A stretch of DNA of 64,000 bases. Source: Gp6-AA40 sp035571515 (lineage in GTDB: Bacteria > Acidobacteriota > Vicinamibacteria > Vicinamibacterales > UBA2999). Location: contig DATNCQ010000095.1 of assembly GCA_035571515.1 (NCBI GenBank), forward strand, positions 27,759-91,758, in the 5' to 3' direction. Positions 1 to 8,954 of the stretch are shown one piece after another. The translations under genes and the position numbers were made by a program. The notes below the pieces were generated by a model. It saw nothing but the letters and a program-made list of their open reading frames with translations, was not told the DNA's origin and did no database searches. The number at the start of each line of letters is the position of its first letter. Within the stretch, counting starts at the first letter, position 1.

Positions 1-708
1 ATGCGCCGCCTCGCCGTTGTTCTTATTGCACTGACGGCACTTACCACCCTCGCGGCGGCTGAGTCCGCTTCAGTTCCCGCGACGTTTGAACCCGTACTCC
101 ACAGATTCCTGGCCCGCGCCGACGAACCGCTCGTCACCTACCGCGGCACCCGGCGCCTCGAAGGGCGCAACGAGCGCTTCAACGTCGCCGGCTGGATGGA
201 AATTGCTGTGGAACTAACGGCAGAGGGTTTCCACTATCGGGTCATCGACGAAGGTGGCAGCGACCTGATTCGGCGGAAGGTGTTTCACTCGATGCTCGAA
301 AACGAGGAGGAGATTTTCGCCAGCGGGGACGCCTCCCGTTCGAGCTTTACCTCGATCAACTACGAACTGACGCCCGCCGCGGCGGGCGAGCCGGGGCTCG
401 TCAAGCTGTTCGCGCGGCCGAAGCGCCGCGATGTCACGCTGATTGACGGCGCTGTCTATGTTACCGACACCGACGCCGACCTCGTTCGCGTCGAAGGGCA
501 GCTGGCCAAGAGCCCGTCGTTCTGGACGCGCCGCGTGCACGTGCTGAAGCAGTACGCGCGCGTCAACGGGCTGCGCGTTCCCGTCCGCGTCGAATCCACC
601 GCCCAGATCCGCTTGGCGGGCACCTCGACGATGACGATGACGTATGACTACCAGATGATCAACGGGGTGAGCATCCCGCCGTCGAGCACGGTCGCGCTGG
701 CGCGGTAG
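1..708 (+). CDS. secreted protein of unknown function
   Basis: A 235-residue protein with a clear N-terminal signal peptide: two arginines, a hydrophobic run to about residue 18 and an Ala-rich cleavage region. The rest looks like an exported beta-rich protein, with alternating strands such as the VTLIDGAVYVTDTDADLVRV stretch near residues 146-165, similar in style to periplasmic lipid- or lipoprotein-handling folds. No catalytic motif is visible. The ATG is the first base of the window, so a longer upstream start cannot be excluded, but the signal peptide begins right there. A CCCAACT repeat tract follows the stop directly. Function is unassigned. Confidence 0.8.
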   Translation: MRRLAVVLIALTALTTLAAAESASVPATFEPVLHRFLARADEPLVTYRGTRRLEGRNERFNVAGWMEIAVELTAEGFHYRVIDEGGSDLIRRKVFHSMLENEEEIFASGDASRSSFTSINYELTPAAAGEPGLVKLFARPKRRDVTLIDGAVYVTDTDADLVRVEGQLAKSPSFWTRRVHVLKQYARVNGLRVPVRVESTAQIRLAGTSTMTMTYDYQMINGVSIPPSSTVALAR

Positions 709-759
709 CAACTCCCCGCCCAACTCCCAACTCCCAACTCCCAACTCCCAACTTCCAAC
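709..759. repeat. heptamer tandem repeat, unit CCCAACT
   Basis: Five or more near-identical 7-nt units CCCAACT run in tandem between two plus-strand genes. The same unit recurs as an inverted pair inside the penicillin acylase gene at 4553-4646. No opposite-orientation partner is visible near this copy. Confidence 0.9.
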
Positions 760-787
760 GCGGAAGTCCGCCATAATCGCCGCATCG

Positions 788-2236
788 ATGAAGCGTGGCG
801 CCGGTGACGTTTATCGTTTCGGGCCCTTCGAGCTCGATGCGTCGCGCCGTCGCCTCGTGCGCGGCGACGAGCCCGTTTCGGTCCCCGCCCGCCACCTCGA
901 CATCCTCGCGTTCCTGGCGTCGAATGCCGGGCGCGTCGTGTCGAAGGATGCCTTGATCACGGCCGGCTGGAACGACGTCGCCGTCAGTGACAACAGCATC
1001 GAGCAGGCGATTTCCGGCCTGCGGCGGATGCTCGGCAACCAGCCGGACGGTGCCGCCTACATCGAGACGCTGGCGCGCCGCGGCTACCGCTTCGCCGCGG
1101 TGGTCGAGCGCCGGGCCGCGCGGGAATCCGACGCGGCGCTCGACGCGATGCTCGCGCCGTACCGCGCGTTTGTCGACGGCCGCGCGGCGCTCGAAACGCT
1201 GGACCGCGACGCGGTGACGCGGGCCCGCGCTGCCTTCGCGCAGGCGCTTCGTGCCCAGCCCGACCATCCGTCGGCGCACATCGGGATGGCCAACGCGTGC
1301 ATTCTCGGCTTCGAATCGACGCGTGCGGATGCCGCGCCGGATGCCGACGCGCTCCAACTTGCCAGCCATCACGCGCGCGAAGGGTGCCGGCTCGATCCAT
1401 CCTCCGGTGAAGCCTGGAGCACGCTTGCCTTCGTCCTTCATCGGACCGGCGACGCGCGCGAGGCGATTGCCGCCGCGCGGAAGGCGGTCGCGCTCGACCC
1501 GGACGACTGGCGTCATTTCCTGCGGCTGGCGTTCGTCAGCTGGGGCGAGGAACGCCTGCGTGCGGCGCGCCGGGTCCTGACGCTCTACCCCCGTCTCGCG
1601 CTCGCGTACTGGTTCGCCGCGACGGTGTTCGTCGCGCGGGAGGCGTTCGACGCCGCCCTCGACGAACTGAGGCCCGGGTGCGCCTCGCAGGACGCGCAGC
1701 GCAAGCAGCACGGACGGTTCAACGCCGTCGGACTGCACCTGCTGCACGGCCTCGTGCTGGCCGCGCAGGGCGCGGACGACCTCGCGCTCGACGAGTTCGC
1801 CTGCGAGCTGGCGTTCGAGGAGGAGGGGCAGCTGTACGCGCGGGAGTGCTGCGCCAACACGTGGTACGCACTCGGATCGATTCGATTGCGCCACGGCAGT
1901 CTCGAGGAGGCCGCCGCGGCGTTTCACGAGTCGCTGAGACGCGTGCCGGGCCATCCACTCGCCGTGCTCGGCCTGCGCGCCGCGTTGCCCGGGGCGTCAC
2001 CATCGGAGGCGTTACGGCAGGGCGGGAGCGACGTGGATGCGGCAATCGTTCGTGCCGCCGCTCTCGCTTTGCAAGGCGATCGTCCCGGCGCAGCGCAACT
2101 CTGCGCGGACGCGCTCACGCACGCCAGTCCTGGCGCCGCGGGATGGATTCTGCCGGTAGATCCGCTACTGCACGTCACCGCACACCGCGAAGCCTGGGCG
2201 CCGGCGCTGGCCGTTCTGCGCGATCGCGCCTCCTGA
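788..2236 (+). CDS. winged-helix transcriptional regulator with TPR-like repeats
   Basis: 482 residues. Residues 8-108 form an OmpR/CadC-type winged-helix DNA-binding domain: YRFGPFELD opening, RLVR, then the recognition-helix region and ETLARRGYRFAAVV wing. No receiver domain precedes it. The remaining about 370 residues are alpha-helical and Ala/Leu-rich with TPR-style blocks (for example ALRAQPDHPSAHIGMANA and EAIAAARKAVALDPDDW), as in CadC-like one-component regulators that sense through a tetratricopeptide module. No transmembrane helix is obvious, so it is probably cytoplasmic. Its target is unknown; the small secreted protein downstream is a candidate. Confidence 0.85.
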   Translation: MKRGAGDVYRFGPFELDASRRRLVRGDEPVSVPARHLDILAFLASNAGRVVSKDALITAGWNDVAVSDNSIEQAISGLRRMLGNQPDGAAYIETLARRGYRFAAVVERRAARESDAALDAMLAPYRAFVDGRAALETLDRDAVTRARAAFAQALRAQPDHPSAHIGMANACILGFESTRADAAPDADALQLASHHAREGCRLDPSSGEAWSTLAFVLHRTGDAREAIAAARKAVALDPDDWRHFLRLAFVSWGEERLRAARRVLTLYPRLALAYWFAATVFVAREAFDAALDELRPGCASQDAQRKQHGRFNAVGLHLLHGLVLAAQGADDLALDEFACELAFEEEGQLYARECCANTWYALGSIRLRHGSLEEAAAAFHESLRRVPGHPLAVLGLRAALPGASPSEALRQGGSDVDAAIVRAAALALQGDRPGAAQLCADALTHASPGAAGWILPVDPLLHVTAHREAWAPALAVLRDRAS

Positions 2237-2316
2237 TCCCGTTTTCAGAACTTTTCAGGCCGTCCGTCAGGACATGCGGCGGCAGGCGCCGCTACGGTTA
2301 CGTGCAGGAGGTTTAC

Positions 2317-2832
2317 ATGCGTAACGCGCTTGCCGCAGTGTTGCTGTTCGTCGGGTTTGCCTCACCGCTTCACGCCCAGTCCGGATCGCTGGCGCCGCCA
2401 CCCGCCCGGACGCTGAGCCTGTCCGGACCGCGCATCGGCTTCTCGCTGCTCAGCGACGGCGTCGTTGACAAGCTGAAGACGGAGGGCGTCGATATCCGGC
2501 CGACCATCTCGCAGTTCGGTTGGCAGTTCGAACGGCAGTTCTATGCCAAGGAAAGCGGCGTCAGCGCGCTGAACGAGTGGGTCTTCCTGCTTGGCGGGCT
2601 CGATCAGGGCGTCGCGATTCCGAGCCTCACCTGGCTTGCGGGACTGCGAACGCAGGAGGGTGCGGAGTTCGGCATCGGGCCGAACGTGACCCCTGCCGGT
2701 GTCGCGCTGGCGATCGCCGCGGGCGTGACGTTCCGCGCCGGCGTGCTCAACGTGCCGATGAACTTCGCCGTCGTGCCGACGAAGGCCGGCACGCGCGTGA
2801 CGATGCTGACTGGTTTCACGCTGCGCCGATAG
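2317..2832 (+). CDS. small exported protein of unknown function
   Basis: 171 residues from an ATG preceded by a strong Shine-Dalgarno AGGAGG at 2306-2311, which settles this start over the much longer open frame. Residues 1-19 are a signal peptide ending at SPLHA-Q. The mature part is rich in Gly, Val and Thr with a repeated ITSQFGWQFERQFY/LSL style that suggests a beta-rich, perhaps outer-membrane-associated, fold; the last residues are FTLRR. Not recognised. It is separated by 80 bp from the convergent acylase gene. Confidence 0.75.
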   Translation: MRNALAAVLLFVGFASPLHAQSGSLAPPPARTLSLSGPRIGFSLLSDGVVDKLKTEGVDIRPTISQFGWQFERQFYAKESGVSALNEWVFLLGGLDQGVAIPSLTWLAGLRTQEGAEFGIGPNVTPAGVALAIAAGVTFRAGVLNVPMNFAVVPTKAGTRVTMLTGFTLRR

Positions 2833-2912
2833 CGGCGCAAGGTTCCGCCGGGTCCGCGATGCGTTGGAGCCTGTCCGCACCGCGGCACCCGGCCTACGTA
2901 TGCCATCCGCCA

Positions 2913-5432
2913 TCACCGCGGCCCGAGCATCAACGTATGTTCCGGCGGGCCGGGAAGAAACGGCGTGGGGTCGCCCTTGACCCACGCCTCGTGCGAGTTC
3001 GAGTAGAACGGCGACAGCGGATGGCCGCTCTGCCCCGTCGGCATGTGCATGATGCCTTCAGCCTCGTGCCCGGGCGAGACGACCATCCGCTCCGACGCGC
3101 CGAGCGATCCCGAATGCACCTGGATCGTGTAGAGATCTCCGGCGAGCGGCCTCATCGGCATGTCGAGCCATCGGGGGCCGAACGGAACGCCCGCGGAGAG
3201 CGGATGGCGAACGGCGGTCACGTTGTCGTCGGACCACCGGCGGCCGCCGAGCGGCGTCGAGTTTTTTCCCTTCGCGTCGGCGATGACCCGATCGATGGTC
3301 GAGAGGATGAGCTCGTCCCACGTGGCGTATTGCGGATCGAGCAGGTGCAGCGGCTTCTCCGTGACCAGTCTCCAGAGGGGCCCTTCGCGCCGGCGCACGG
3401 TCGCGTAGTCGAACGCCGGGTCGGCTTCGTAGCACTCAGACAGCACGAACGCGATCGCGCGCTCGGAGATCAGGTCGCGAAAGCGGTGCACCAGCGCGTA
3501 GGCGGCGGAGTCGGGCGCGGCGCGTCCGCTCCAGCCGTGCGCGAGGATCTGGCGGAACGCCGCGCGATCGGCGTGGCCCTCCAGCGTGGCTGGCGTCAGC
3601 GTGTCGAGCAGCAGCTGCCGCCAGCGATCGAGGAACTCGGAGCTGGCGTCCATCTGGATGGCGAGCATGTCGCGCACGCTGAACCGGTCGCGCGCCAGCA
3701 GCCGCTCCCGGATTTGCCGCGCGCGCGCCCCGACCTCGTAGCTGCCGTCGCCAAGCCTGGCGAGCATGTCGCCACCGACCACGCGCGCGTTTGCCGTCCA
3801 GATGCGGCCGCCCGGTGGATCGAGAATGCGCGGATATTCACTTCGTTCGAGCCACCCTTTCCACCCGCGCGAGCCATCGGCCCACGAAGACGGGAGCACG
3901 CCATCGAGACCGACGCGGCGGGGAATCGCGCCATAGACCGTCCAGCCGATGTGCCCGCTGCGGTCCGCGATGACGAGGTTCTGGCCCGGAATGCCGACGC
4001 CGTTCACCTCGTCGAACGCTTCCTCGATGGTACGGGCCGATTCGAGCGGGGTGACGGTGGTGGCGAGGCGCTCCGCCGAGTGCGCGACCCATGCGTACGC
4101 GCGCAGCCGCCCGCGGTGGTCCGGCCCGAGCACGGGTCCCCAGATCGTCCACGTGGCCTGCTCGTGCTGCGCGGCCTCGCCAGCGACCGCGATCGTTTCG
4201 TCGGCGTGCTCGAACGGCCGCCAGCCGTCGGGCGTACGGTAACGATCGGGATTGGCCGGATCGGTCTCGAGCTCGACGAGGTCGCCCCAATCCGCGTACG
4301 TGTTGGTGAACCCCCACGCCACGTGCGTATTGCTGCCGGTGACGAGCGCGGGCACACCGGGCAGCGTCACGCCGACGAGGCGGTGCGGCTCCGACGGGTT
4401 CGCGGCGTCGGGCCACTCCATCGATGCGCGATACCACGTGTTGGGCACGCGGATGAACAGGTGCATGTCGTTGGCGACGATCGCGTTCCCGTCGGCGGTC
4501 AAGGCACCAGAGACTGCCCAATTGTTGCTGCCGAGCGCTTCGCGGTCGTCAGCAACTCCCAACTGCCAACTCCCAAAATCCAAACCCAAGGGAGACCTGA
4601 CGGCGGTCAACGAACCGCTTGGGAATTGGGAGTTGGGCGTTGGAGTTTCCACCCGCGGAGGGCGTTCAGGCAACGGCAGCGTCGTCCGGCCCGCCCGGCG
4701 AGCGCGCAGGTTGTAGACGCCGGGACCGGGAATCGGCGGCGTGCTGAACGTCTCGCCTGCGACCGGCGCATCCCATTCCGTCCCTTTGGGTGCGAGGAAC
4801 TCGAACATCTCCGCGGGGAGGATGTCGTGCATGGTGCCGAGCGTCGATTCGTACGACCCGTCCGTGTCCTGCAGCGTAATGAACATCGAGAGCACGACGA
4901 GGAAGGAATCCTCCTCCTTCCACGGCTGCGGTTGCTGGCGCAGCAGCAGGTACTCGAACGGCGGGGCGCCGAGCGAGGCGAGGCCGCTGTTCACGCCCGC
5001 GGTATACGCCTCGACGATGCGGCGGCTGGACGGGGTCAGGAGTTCGACGGCACGATGCGCCTCGGCGCGGAAGCGGTGAATGCGGATTTCGCGATCGAGC
5101 GCCAGCGCGCGAACGCCGACGAGCGCCGCCAGTTCACCCGCGGCCCGTCGTCGCGCGAGGTCCATCTGGAAGAACCGATCCTGCGCGTGCAGGAGGCCGA
5201 GCGCGCGCGCCACGTCCTCGCGCGAAGCGCCGCGAATCGACGGGATACCCAGACGGTCGCGCTGGACCTCGACGGGTTTGGACAGTCCCGGGATCTGCGT
5301 GGCGCCATCCAGCTGCGGCAGGCTCGCGCGTACGCGGCTCAGCGCCCAGAACGCGCCCGCCACGCCTGCGATGATGATGACGAGAAGCGCAATCAGCAGC
5401 GCTTTGAGAACCCGGCGCACGATCTCCGGCAT
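2913..5432 (-). CDS. penicillin acylase family Ntn-hydrolase precursor
   Basis: 839 residues. The start ATG is chosen because a transmembrane or signal-anchor segment (LLIALLVIIIAGVAGAFWAL) follows immediately; the frame upstream is not protein-like. The alpha-chain region carries EDVARALGLLHAQDRFFQMDL, typical of the family. The beta chain begins at Ser302 in GSNNWAV, the autocatalytic N-terminal nucleophile, and the conserved Asn lies in GSNTHVAWGFTN. Members hydrolyse amide bonds of beta-lactams, acyl-homoserine lactones or similar amides after self-cleavage and spacer removal; the substrate here is unknown. Odd feature: a CCCAACT inverted-repeat element lies in frame in the spacer just before Ser302. 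Likely periplasmic. Confidence 0.93.
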   Translation of the reverse strand: MPEIVRRVLKALLIALLVIIIAGVAGAFWALSRVRASLPQLDGATQIPGLSKPVEVQRDRLGIPSIRGASREDVARALGLLHAQDRFFQMDLARRRAAGELAALVGVRALALDREIRIHRFRAEAHRAVELLTPSSRRIVEAYTAGVNSGLASLGAPPFEYLLLRQQPQPWKEEDSFLVVLSMFITLQDTDGSYESTLGTMHDILPAEMFEFLAPKGTEWDAPVAGETFSTPPIPGPGVYNLRARRAGRTTLPLPERPPRVETPTPNSQFPSGSLTAVRSPLGLDFGSWQLGVADDREALGSNNWAVSGALTADGNAIVANDMHLFIRVPNTWYRASMEWPDAANPSEPHRLVGVTLPGVPALVTGSNTHVAWGFTNTYADWGDLVELETDPANPDRYRTPDGWRPFEHADETIAVAGEAAQHEQATWTIWGPVLGPDHRGRLRAYAWVAHSAERLATTVTPLESARTIEEAFDEVNGVGIPGQNLVIADRSGHIGWTVYGAIPRRVGLDGVLPSSWADGSRGWKGWLERSEYPRILDPPGGRIWTANARVVGGDMLARLGDGSYEVGARARQIRERLLARDRFSVRDMLAIQMDASSEFLDRWRQLLLDTLTPATLEGHADRAAFRQILAHGWSGRAAPDSAAYALVHRFRDLISERAIAFVLSECYEADPAFDYATVRRREGPLWRLVTEKPLHLLDPQYATWDELILSTIDRVIADAKGKNSTPLGGRRWSDDNVTAVRHPLSAGVPFGPRWLDMPMRPLAGDLYTIQVHSGSLGASERMVVSPGHEAEGIMHMPTGQSGHPLSPFYSNSHEAWVKGDPTPFLPGPPEHTLMLGPR
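4553..4646. repeat. CCCAACT inverted-repeat element inside the acylase gene
   Basis: A left arm of CCAACTC-type heptamers (4553-4577) faces a right arm of GGGAGTT-type heptamers (4621-4646) across about 43 nt. It is the same unit as the tract at 709-759. It lies within the coding frame and encodes about 33 residues directly upstream of the catalytic Ser302. Confidence 0.85.
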
Positions 5433-5506
5433 GTTATAACGACCGCAAGGGGCGGATAGAAGGCGCGCGCGGCGACAGATATCGTTGCTGCATGACAAAC
5501 ACAATT

Positions 5507-5526
5507 GGTCCGGCTGAAGCCGGACC
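5507..5526. repeat. REP-like GC hairpin
   Basis: Perfect 9-nt arms GGTCCGGCT and AGCCGGACC with a 2-nt loop, followed by CTACG. It belongs to a dispersed family of hairpins with a GGGCC-type stem, a TGAA/TTTA/TAAA-type loop and a CTAC tail, seen at several places in this window. Confidence 0.85.
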
Positions 5527-5584
5527 CTACGCGATCGAACTCGACGGACCCGACGCGATGCCACTCGACGGACAGAGGCGGGTG

Positions 5585-6631
5585 ATGGAAGGCACGGACG
5601 ACAGGCGCTGGCAGGCGGTGCTCGCGCGCGACGCGCGGAGCGACGGCCGGTTCGTGTACGGGGTGCAGTCAACCGGCGTCTACTGCCGGCCGAGCTGCCC
5701 GAGCCGGAGGCCGAAGCGTGAATCGGTGCACTTCTTCGCCGGGCCCGATTCGGCGGAGGTGGCCGGGTTCCGCGAATGCCGGCGCTGCCGCCCGCGCGCG
5801 GGCGCGCCGCCCGCACCGGCCGTGGACCACGTGCGCAAGGCGACGGCCTTCATCGCCTCGCACGCGGACGAGGCGATCACCCTGGCGGCGCTGGCGTCGC
5901 ACGTGGGCACCAGCCCGTTCCACCTGCAGCGGACGTTTTCGCGGCTGCTCGGCATCTCGCCGCGCGCCTACCAGGACGCGCTGCGCGCGCAGCGTTTCCG
6001 CGGCGACCTCCGCAAGGGCAAGGCGGTTACGGGTGCCATCTACGACGCCGGCTACGGGTCGAGCAGCCGCGTCTACGAGCGGCGGCCGACCGGACGCGGC
6101 ATCACGCCGGCGCAGTATCAACGGGGCGCGCACGGTACGTCGATCGCGTTCACGATTGTGGACTCATCGCTCGGCCGCCTGCTCGTCGCGGGGACGGACA
6201 AGGGGCTCTGCTCGGTGAAGCTCGGCGACCGCGACGCGGAGCTCGAGCAGGATCTCCGGGCGGAATATCCGTCCGCGACGATCGAGCGCGAGCGCGGCGC
6301 GTTTGCCGACTGGGTGCGAAAGCTCGTTGCGCACGTCGACGGCCGGGCGCCGGCGATCGGTCTGCCGCTCGACGTCAAGGCGACGGCGTTCCAGTGGAAG
6401 GTCTGGCGCTACCTGCAGTCGATCCCGTACGGCGAGACGCGCTCGTACAGCGAGGTCGCCACCGCGATCGGGGCGCCGCGGGCCACGCGCGCCGTGGCGC
6501 GGGCGTGCGCGACCAATCACGTCTGCCTGGTCATCCCGTGCCATCGCGTCGTCGAGAAGGGCGGCGGGCTCGGCGGCTATCGCTGGGGCGTCGAGCGGAA
6601 ACGCCGGCTGCTGCAGAAGGAGAAGCAATAA
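5585..6631 (+). CDS. ada: Ada-type O6-methylguanine-DNA methyltransferase and regulator
   Basis: 348 residues from this start. Order of domains: Ada zinc domain with Cys34, Cys38, Cys65 and Cys68 (methylphosphotriester acceptor); AraC-type helix-turn-helix about residues 83-180; methyltransferase domain with the PCHR active site, Cys319, at VIPCHRVVEKGGGLGGYRWG. It repairs alkylated DNA by suicidal methyl transfer and, when methylated, activates the alkylation response. An earlier in-frame ATG at 5492 would add 31 residues, but those are encoded by a REP-like hairpin and have no Shine-Dalgarno, so the ATG at 5585 after AGAGGCGG is preferred. Confidence 0.95.
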   Translation: MEGTDDRRWQAVLARDARSDGRFVYGVQSTGVYCRPSCPSRRPKRESVHFFAGPDSAEVAGFRECRRCRPRAGAPPAPAVDHVRKATAFIASHADEAITLAALASHVGTSPFHLQRTFSRLLGISPRAYQDALRAQRFRGDLRKGKAVTGAIYDAGYGSSSRVYERRPTGRGITPAQYQRGAHGTSIAFTIVDSSLGRLLVAGTDKGLCSVKLGDRDAELEQDLRAEYPSATIERERGAFADWVRKLVAHVDGRAPAIGLPLDVKATAFQWKVWRYLQSIPYGETRSYSEVATAIGAPRATRAVARACATNHVCLVIPCHRVVEKGGGLGGYRWGVERKRRLLQKEKQ

Positions 6632-6649
6632 CTTACAATCGCTGCGCGC

Positions 6650-6976
6650 GTGCCGATTGCGTTTCGAGCGGATCTTCAGCCCTTTCTCGCCGATTTCATC
6701 GAGCACCATCGCGGCCTCCGCATCGGCCGGATGTTCGGCCTGCCGGCCGGCTATGCCGGCCGCAGGATGTTCGTCTGCCTGATCGAGGACGGCTTCATCG
6801 TCAAGCTGCCGGAGAGTGTCGCCAAGGACCAGGTGCGCGAAGGCAAAGCCGTCCCGTTCGTGCGCCGCGGCCGTCCGAGCCGGGCGTGGATCAAATACAC
6901 GCCGCGCACGGCGCCCGACGCGAACCGTCTGGCGCCCATTCTCGAGATGGCCGCGCGGCACGCGGCGCACTGGTAA
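6650..6976 (+). CDS. TfoX N-terminal domain-like protein
   Basis: 108 residues with a GTG start. The segment RIGRMFGLPAGYAGRRMFVC followed by LIEDGFIVKLPE matches the layout of TfoX/Sxy N-terminal domains, small cytoplasmic proteins named after a competence regulator but of mostly unknown role. The C-terminal Sxy domain is absent. It sits 18 bp after ada and 3 bp before an FAD oxidoreductase gene, so it probably shares their transcript. Confidence 0.7.
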   Translation: MPIAFRADLQPFLADFIEHHRGLRIGRMFGLPAGYAGRRMFVCLIEDGFIVKLPESVAKDQVREGKAVPFVRRGRPSRAWIKYTPRTAPDANRLAPILEMAARHAAHW

Positions 6977-6979
6977 TTC

Positions 6980-8197
6980 ATGCGCACCCGCTACGGCATC
7001 TCGCCCTGGATTGATCTCACCCCCGGCTCCCGCATCCCCGAGTACTCGCGGCTCCGTGGCGCACACACCACGCAGGTCGTCATCGTCGGCGGCGGCCTGA
7101 CCGGCTGCGCCGCCGCGTATGCCTGCGCGCTCGCCGGGGTCAAGACCATGGTAATCGAAGCGGATCGCGTCGGGCGCGGCAGCGCCGGCCGCAGCGCGGG
7201 GCTGCTGCTGCCGGAGCCGGGACCGTCTTTCCGCGATATCGAGCAGGCGCACGGGCTGCGCGCGGCGCGCGCCGCCTTCGAAAGCTGGCGTCGCGCCTCG
7301 CTCGAAGGCGCCGCGCTGCTGCGACGGCTGAACATCAAATGCGGTCTCGAGCCGGTGACACCGCTCATCGTCGCCAGCCGCGACGACGAGAGGCTGCTGC
7401 GGCGTGAATTCGACGCGCGGGCGAAGGGCGGCGCCGGCGGAACGTGGCTGACGCGCAAGGTGCTGGGCAAGCTGTCGGTGCCCGAGGCGCCGGCGGCGAT
7501 CCGGACGCGCGACGCCTTCAGCCTCGACCCGTATCGCGCCTGCCTGGGATTGGCGGCCGCTGCCGCATCGAGGGGCGCCGTGATGTTCGAGCGGACGCCG
7601 GTGAAGAAGGTGAAGTTCACGCGCCGGCATGTTGACGTGATGATCGAGGGCGGACAGGTGCGCGCGTCAACGGTGATCGTCGCGACGGGAACGGCAAGCC
7701 TCGAGTTCCGCCAGCTGCGCCGTCATTTCAAGCGGCGCGAAAGCTACTTCGTGCTCACCGAACCGCTGCCCGCGGCCATCCGGAAGGAGCTCGGCAGCCG
7801 CGACACGACGTTCAGCGACACCCGGCGTCCGCATCATCGCGTGCGCTTCACCGCGGACGATCGCGTCCTCGTCGGCGGCGCCACGCAGGACGAAACGCCG
7901 GAGCGGAAGCGGGCGCCGATTCTCGTCCAGCGCACGGGTCAGCTGATGTACGAGCTGTTGACCATGTTCCCGGCAATTTCGGGGTTGATGCCGGAGTACG
8001 GGTGGGAGGTGCTCTCCGGCGAGACGGCCGACGGCCTGATGTACATCGGCCCGCACCGCAACTACCCGCACCACCTCTTCGCGCTCGGCGGTGGCGGCGA
8101 TTCGGTGACCGGGGCGTTTCTCGCGGCACGCATCCTCCTCCGCACGCTGCAGGGCGCGGCGGAGAAGGACGACGCCGTCTGGTCGTTCACGCGGTAG
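6980..8197 (+). CDS. FAD-dependent oxidoreductase, DAO family
   Basis: 405 residues. A dinucleotide-binding VVIVGGGLTGCAAAYACALAG lies near residues 33-53 and the C-terminal FAD contact ALGGGGDSVTGAFLAARI is present, as in D-amino-acid-oxidase-type enzymes (PuuB/glycine-oxidase superfamily). The substrate cannot be read from sequence; a secondary or N-methylated amine is usual. It ends 10 bp before bshB1, so it is likely co-transcribed with bacillithiol genes, an arrangement that raises the question of a thiol-linked role. Confidence 0.88.
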   Translation: MRTRYGISPWIDLTPGSRIPEYSRLRGAHTTQVVIVGGGLTGCAAAYACALAGVKTMVIEADRVGRGSAGRSAGLLLPEPGPSFRDIEQAHGLRAARAAFESWRRASLEGAALLRRLNIKCGLEPVTPLIVASRDDERLLRREFDARAKGGAGGTWLTRKVLGKLSVPEAPAAIRTRDAFSLDPYRACLGLAAAAASRGAVMFERTPVKKVKFTRRHVDVMIEGGQVRASTVIVATGTASLEFRQLRRHFKRRESYFVLTEPLPAAIRKELGSRDTTFSDTRRPHHRVRFTADDRVLVGGATQDETPERKRAPILVQRTGQLMYELLTMFPAISGLMPEYGWEVLSGETADGLMYIGPHRNYPHHLFALGGGGDSVTGAFLAARILLRTLQGAAEKDDAVWSFTR

Positions 8198-8207
8198 GGG
8201 TCGACCG

Positions 8208-8954
8208 ATGGATCAGGTCGATCTGCTGGTGTTCGGGCCACATCCAGACGATCTCGAAATCGGCGCCGGTGGGACCGTTGCCAAGCATGCGGCGATGGGA
8301 TTGCGTGTCGGTCTCTGCGACCTCACCGCCGGCGAGATGGGCAGCAACGGGACCGTCGAAGAACGGCTCGCCGAGGCGGAGGAGGCCCGCACGGTGCTCG
8401 GCGCCGCGTGGCGCACGAACCTGCGCTGGCCCGATCGGGCGATCGGGTCCGCACCCGAGCATGCGCTGGCCGCGACGGAGCTGATCCGCAGCGTTCGCCC
8501 GAAGGCCATTGCGCTGCCGTACTGGTCCGATCGTCATCCCGATCACGTGGCGGCGAGCACGGTGCTCACCGACGCGATCTTCAACGCGGGGCTGCGCCGC
8601 TTTCGCGCGCAGGGCGAACCGTGGAAACCCGGGATGACGTCCTACTACTTCATCAACGAATCAACGCAGCCCTCATTCGTCGTCGATGTGACCGCCCACT
8701 ACGAGATCAAGCGGCGCGCGCTCGCGTGCCATGCCAGCCAGTTCCGGCCGCCGACGGCCGGCGGCGTCCAGACGCGGCTGACGTCGCCGCGCTTCATGAC
8801 GCTCATCGAGAGCCGGGACGCGCAGTTCGGCGTCCTCGCCGGCGTCGACTTCGCCGAAGGGTTCGTCATCCGGGAGCCTGTGCTGCGGCCCCATCTGCTT
8901 CGCGAGTGGCGGGTCCAAAAGGCCCCGTCCTCCAACGGTGAGAGCAACTCGTGA
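8208..8954 (+). CDS. bshB1: bacillithiol deacetylase BshB1
   Basis: 248-residue PIG-L/LmbE-type zinc deacetylase. Metal-site residues His12, Asp14 and Asp15 (PHPDD) and His110/His113 (RHPDH) are visible, with the family-typical LTAGEMGSNGTVEERLAEAEEA block. It removes acetyl from GlcNAc-malate in bacillithiol synthesis. Its stop overlaps the GTG start of bshA (GTGA), and the pairing of these two genes is what makes BshB1 more likely than another LmbE member. Confidence 0.93.
   Translation: MDQVDLLVFGPHPDDLEIGAGGTVAKHAAMGLRVGLCDLTAGEMGSNGTVEERLAEAEEARTVLGAAWRTNLRWPDRAIGSAPEHALAATELIRSVRPKAIALPYWSDRHPDHVAASTVLTDAIFNAGLRRFRAQGEPWKPGMTSYYFINESTQPSFVVDVTAHYEIKRRALACHASQFRPPTAGGVQTRLTSPRFMTLIESRDAQFGVLAGVDFAEGFVIREPVLRPHLLREWRVQKAPSSNGESNS

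Noticed and set aside
2520..5459. Very long plus-strand frame opposite the acylase
   Set aside because: It is an antisense shadow of the GC-rich acylase gene with Arg-rich text and no domain.
6980..8197. bshC (cysteine-adding enzyme)
   Set aside because: The gene next to bshB1-bshA is a DAO-type FAD oxidoreductase with clear FAD motifs, unlike BshC.
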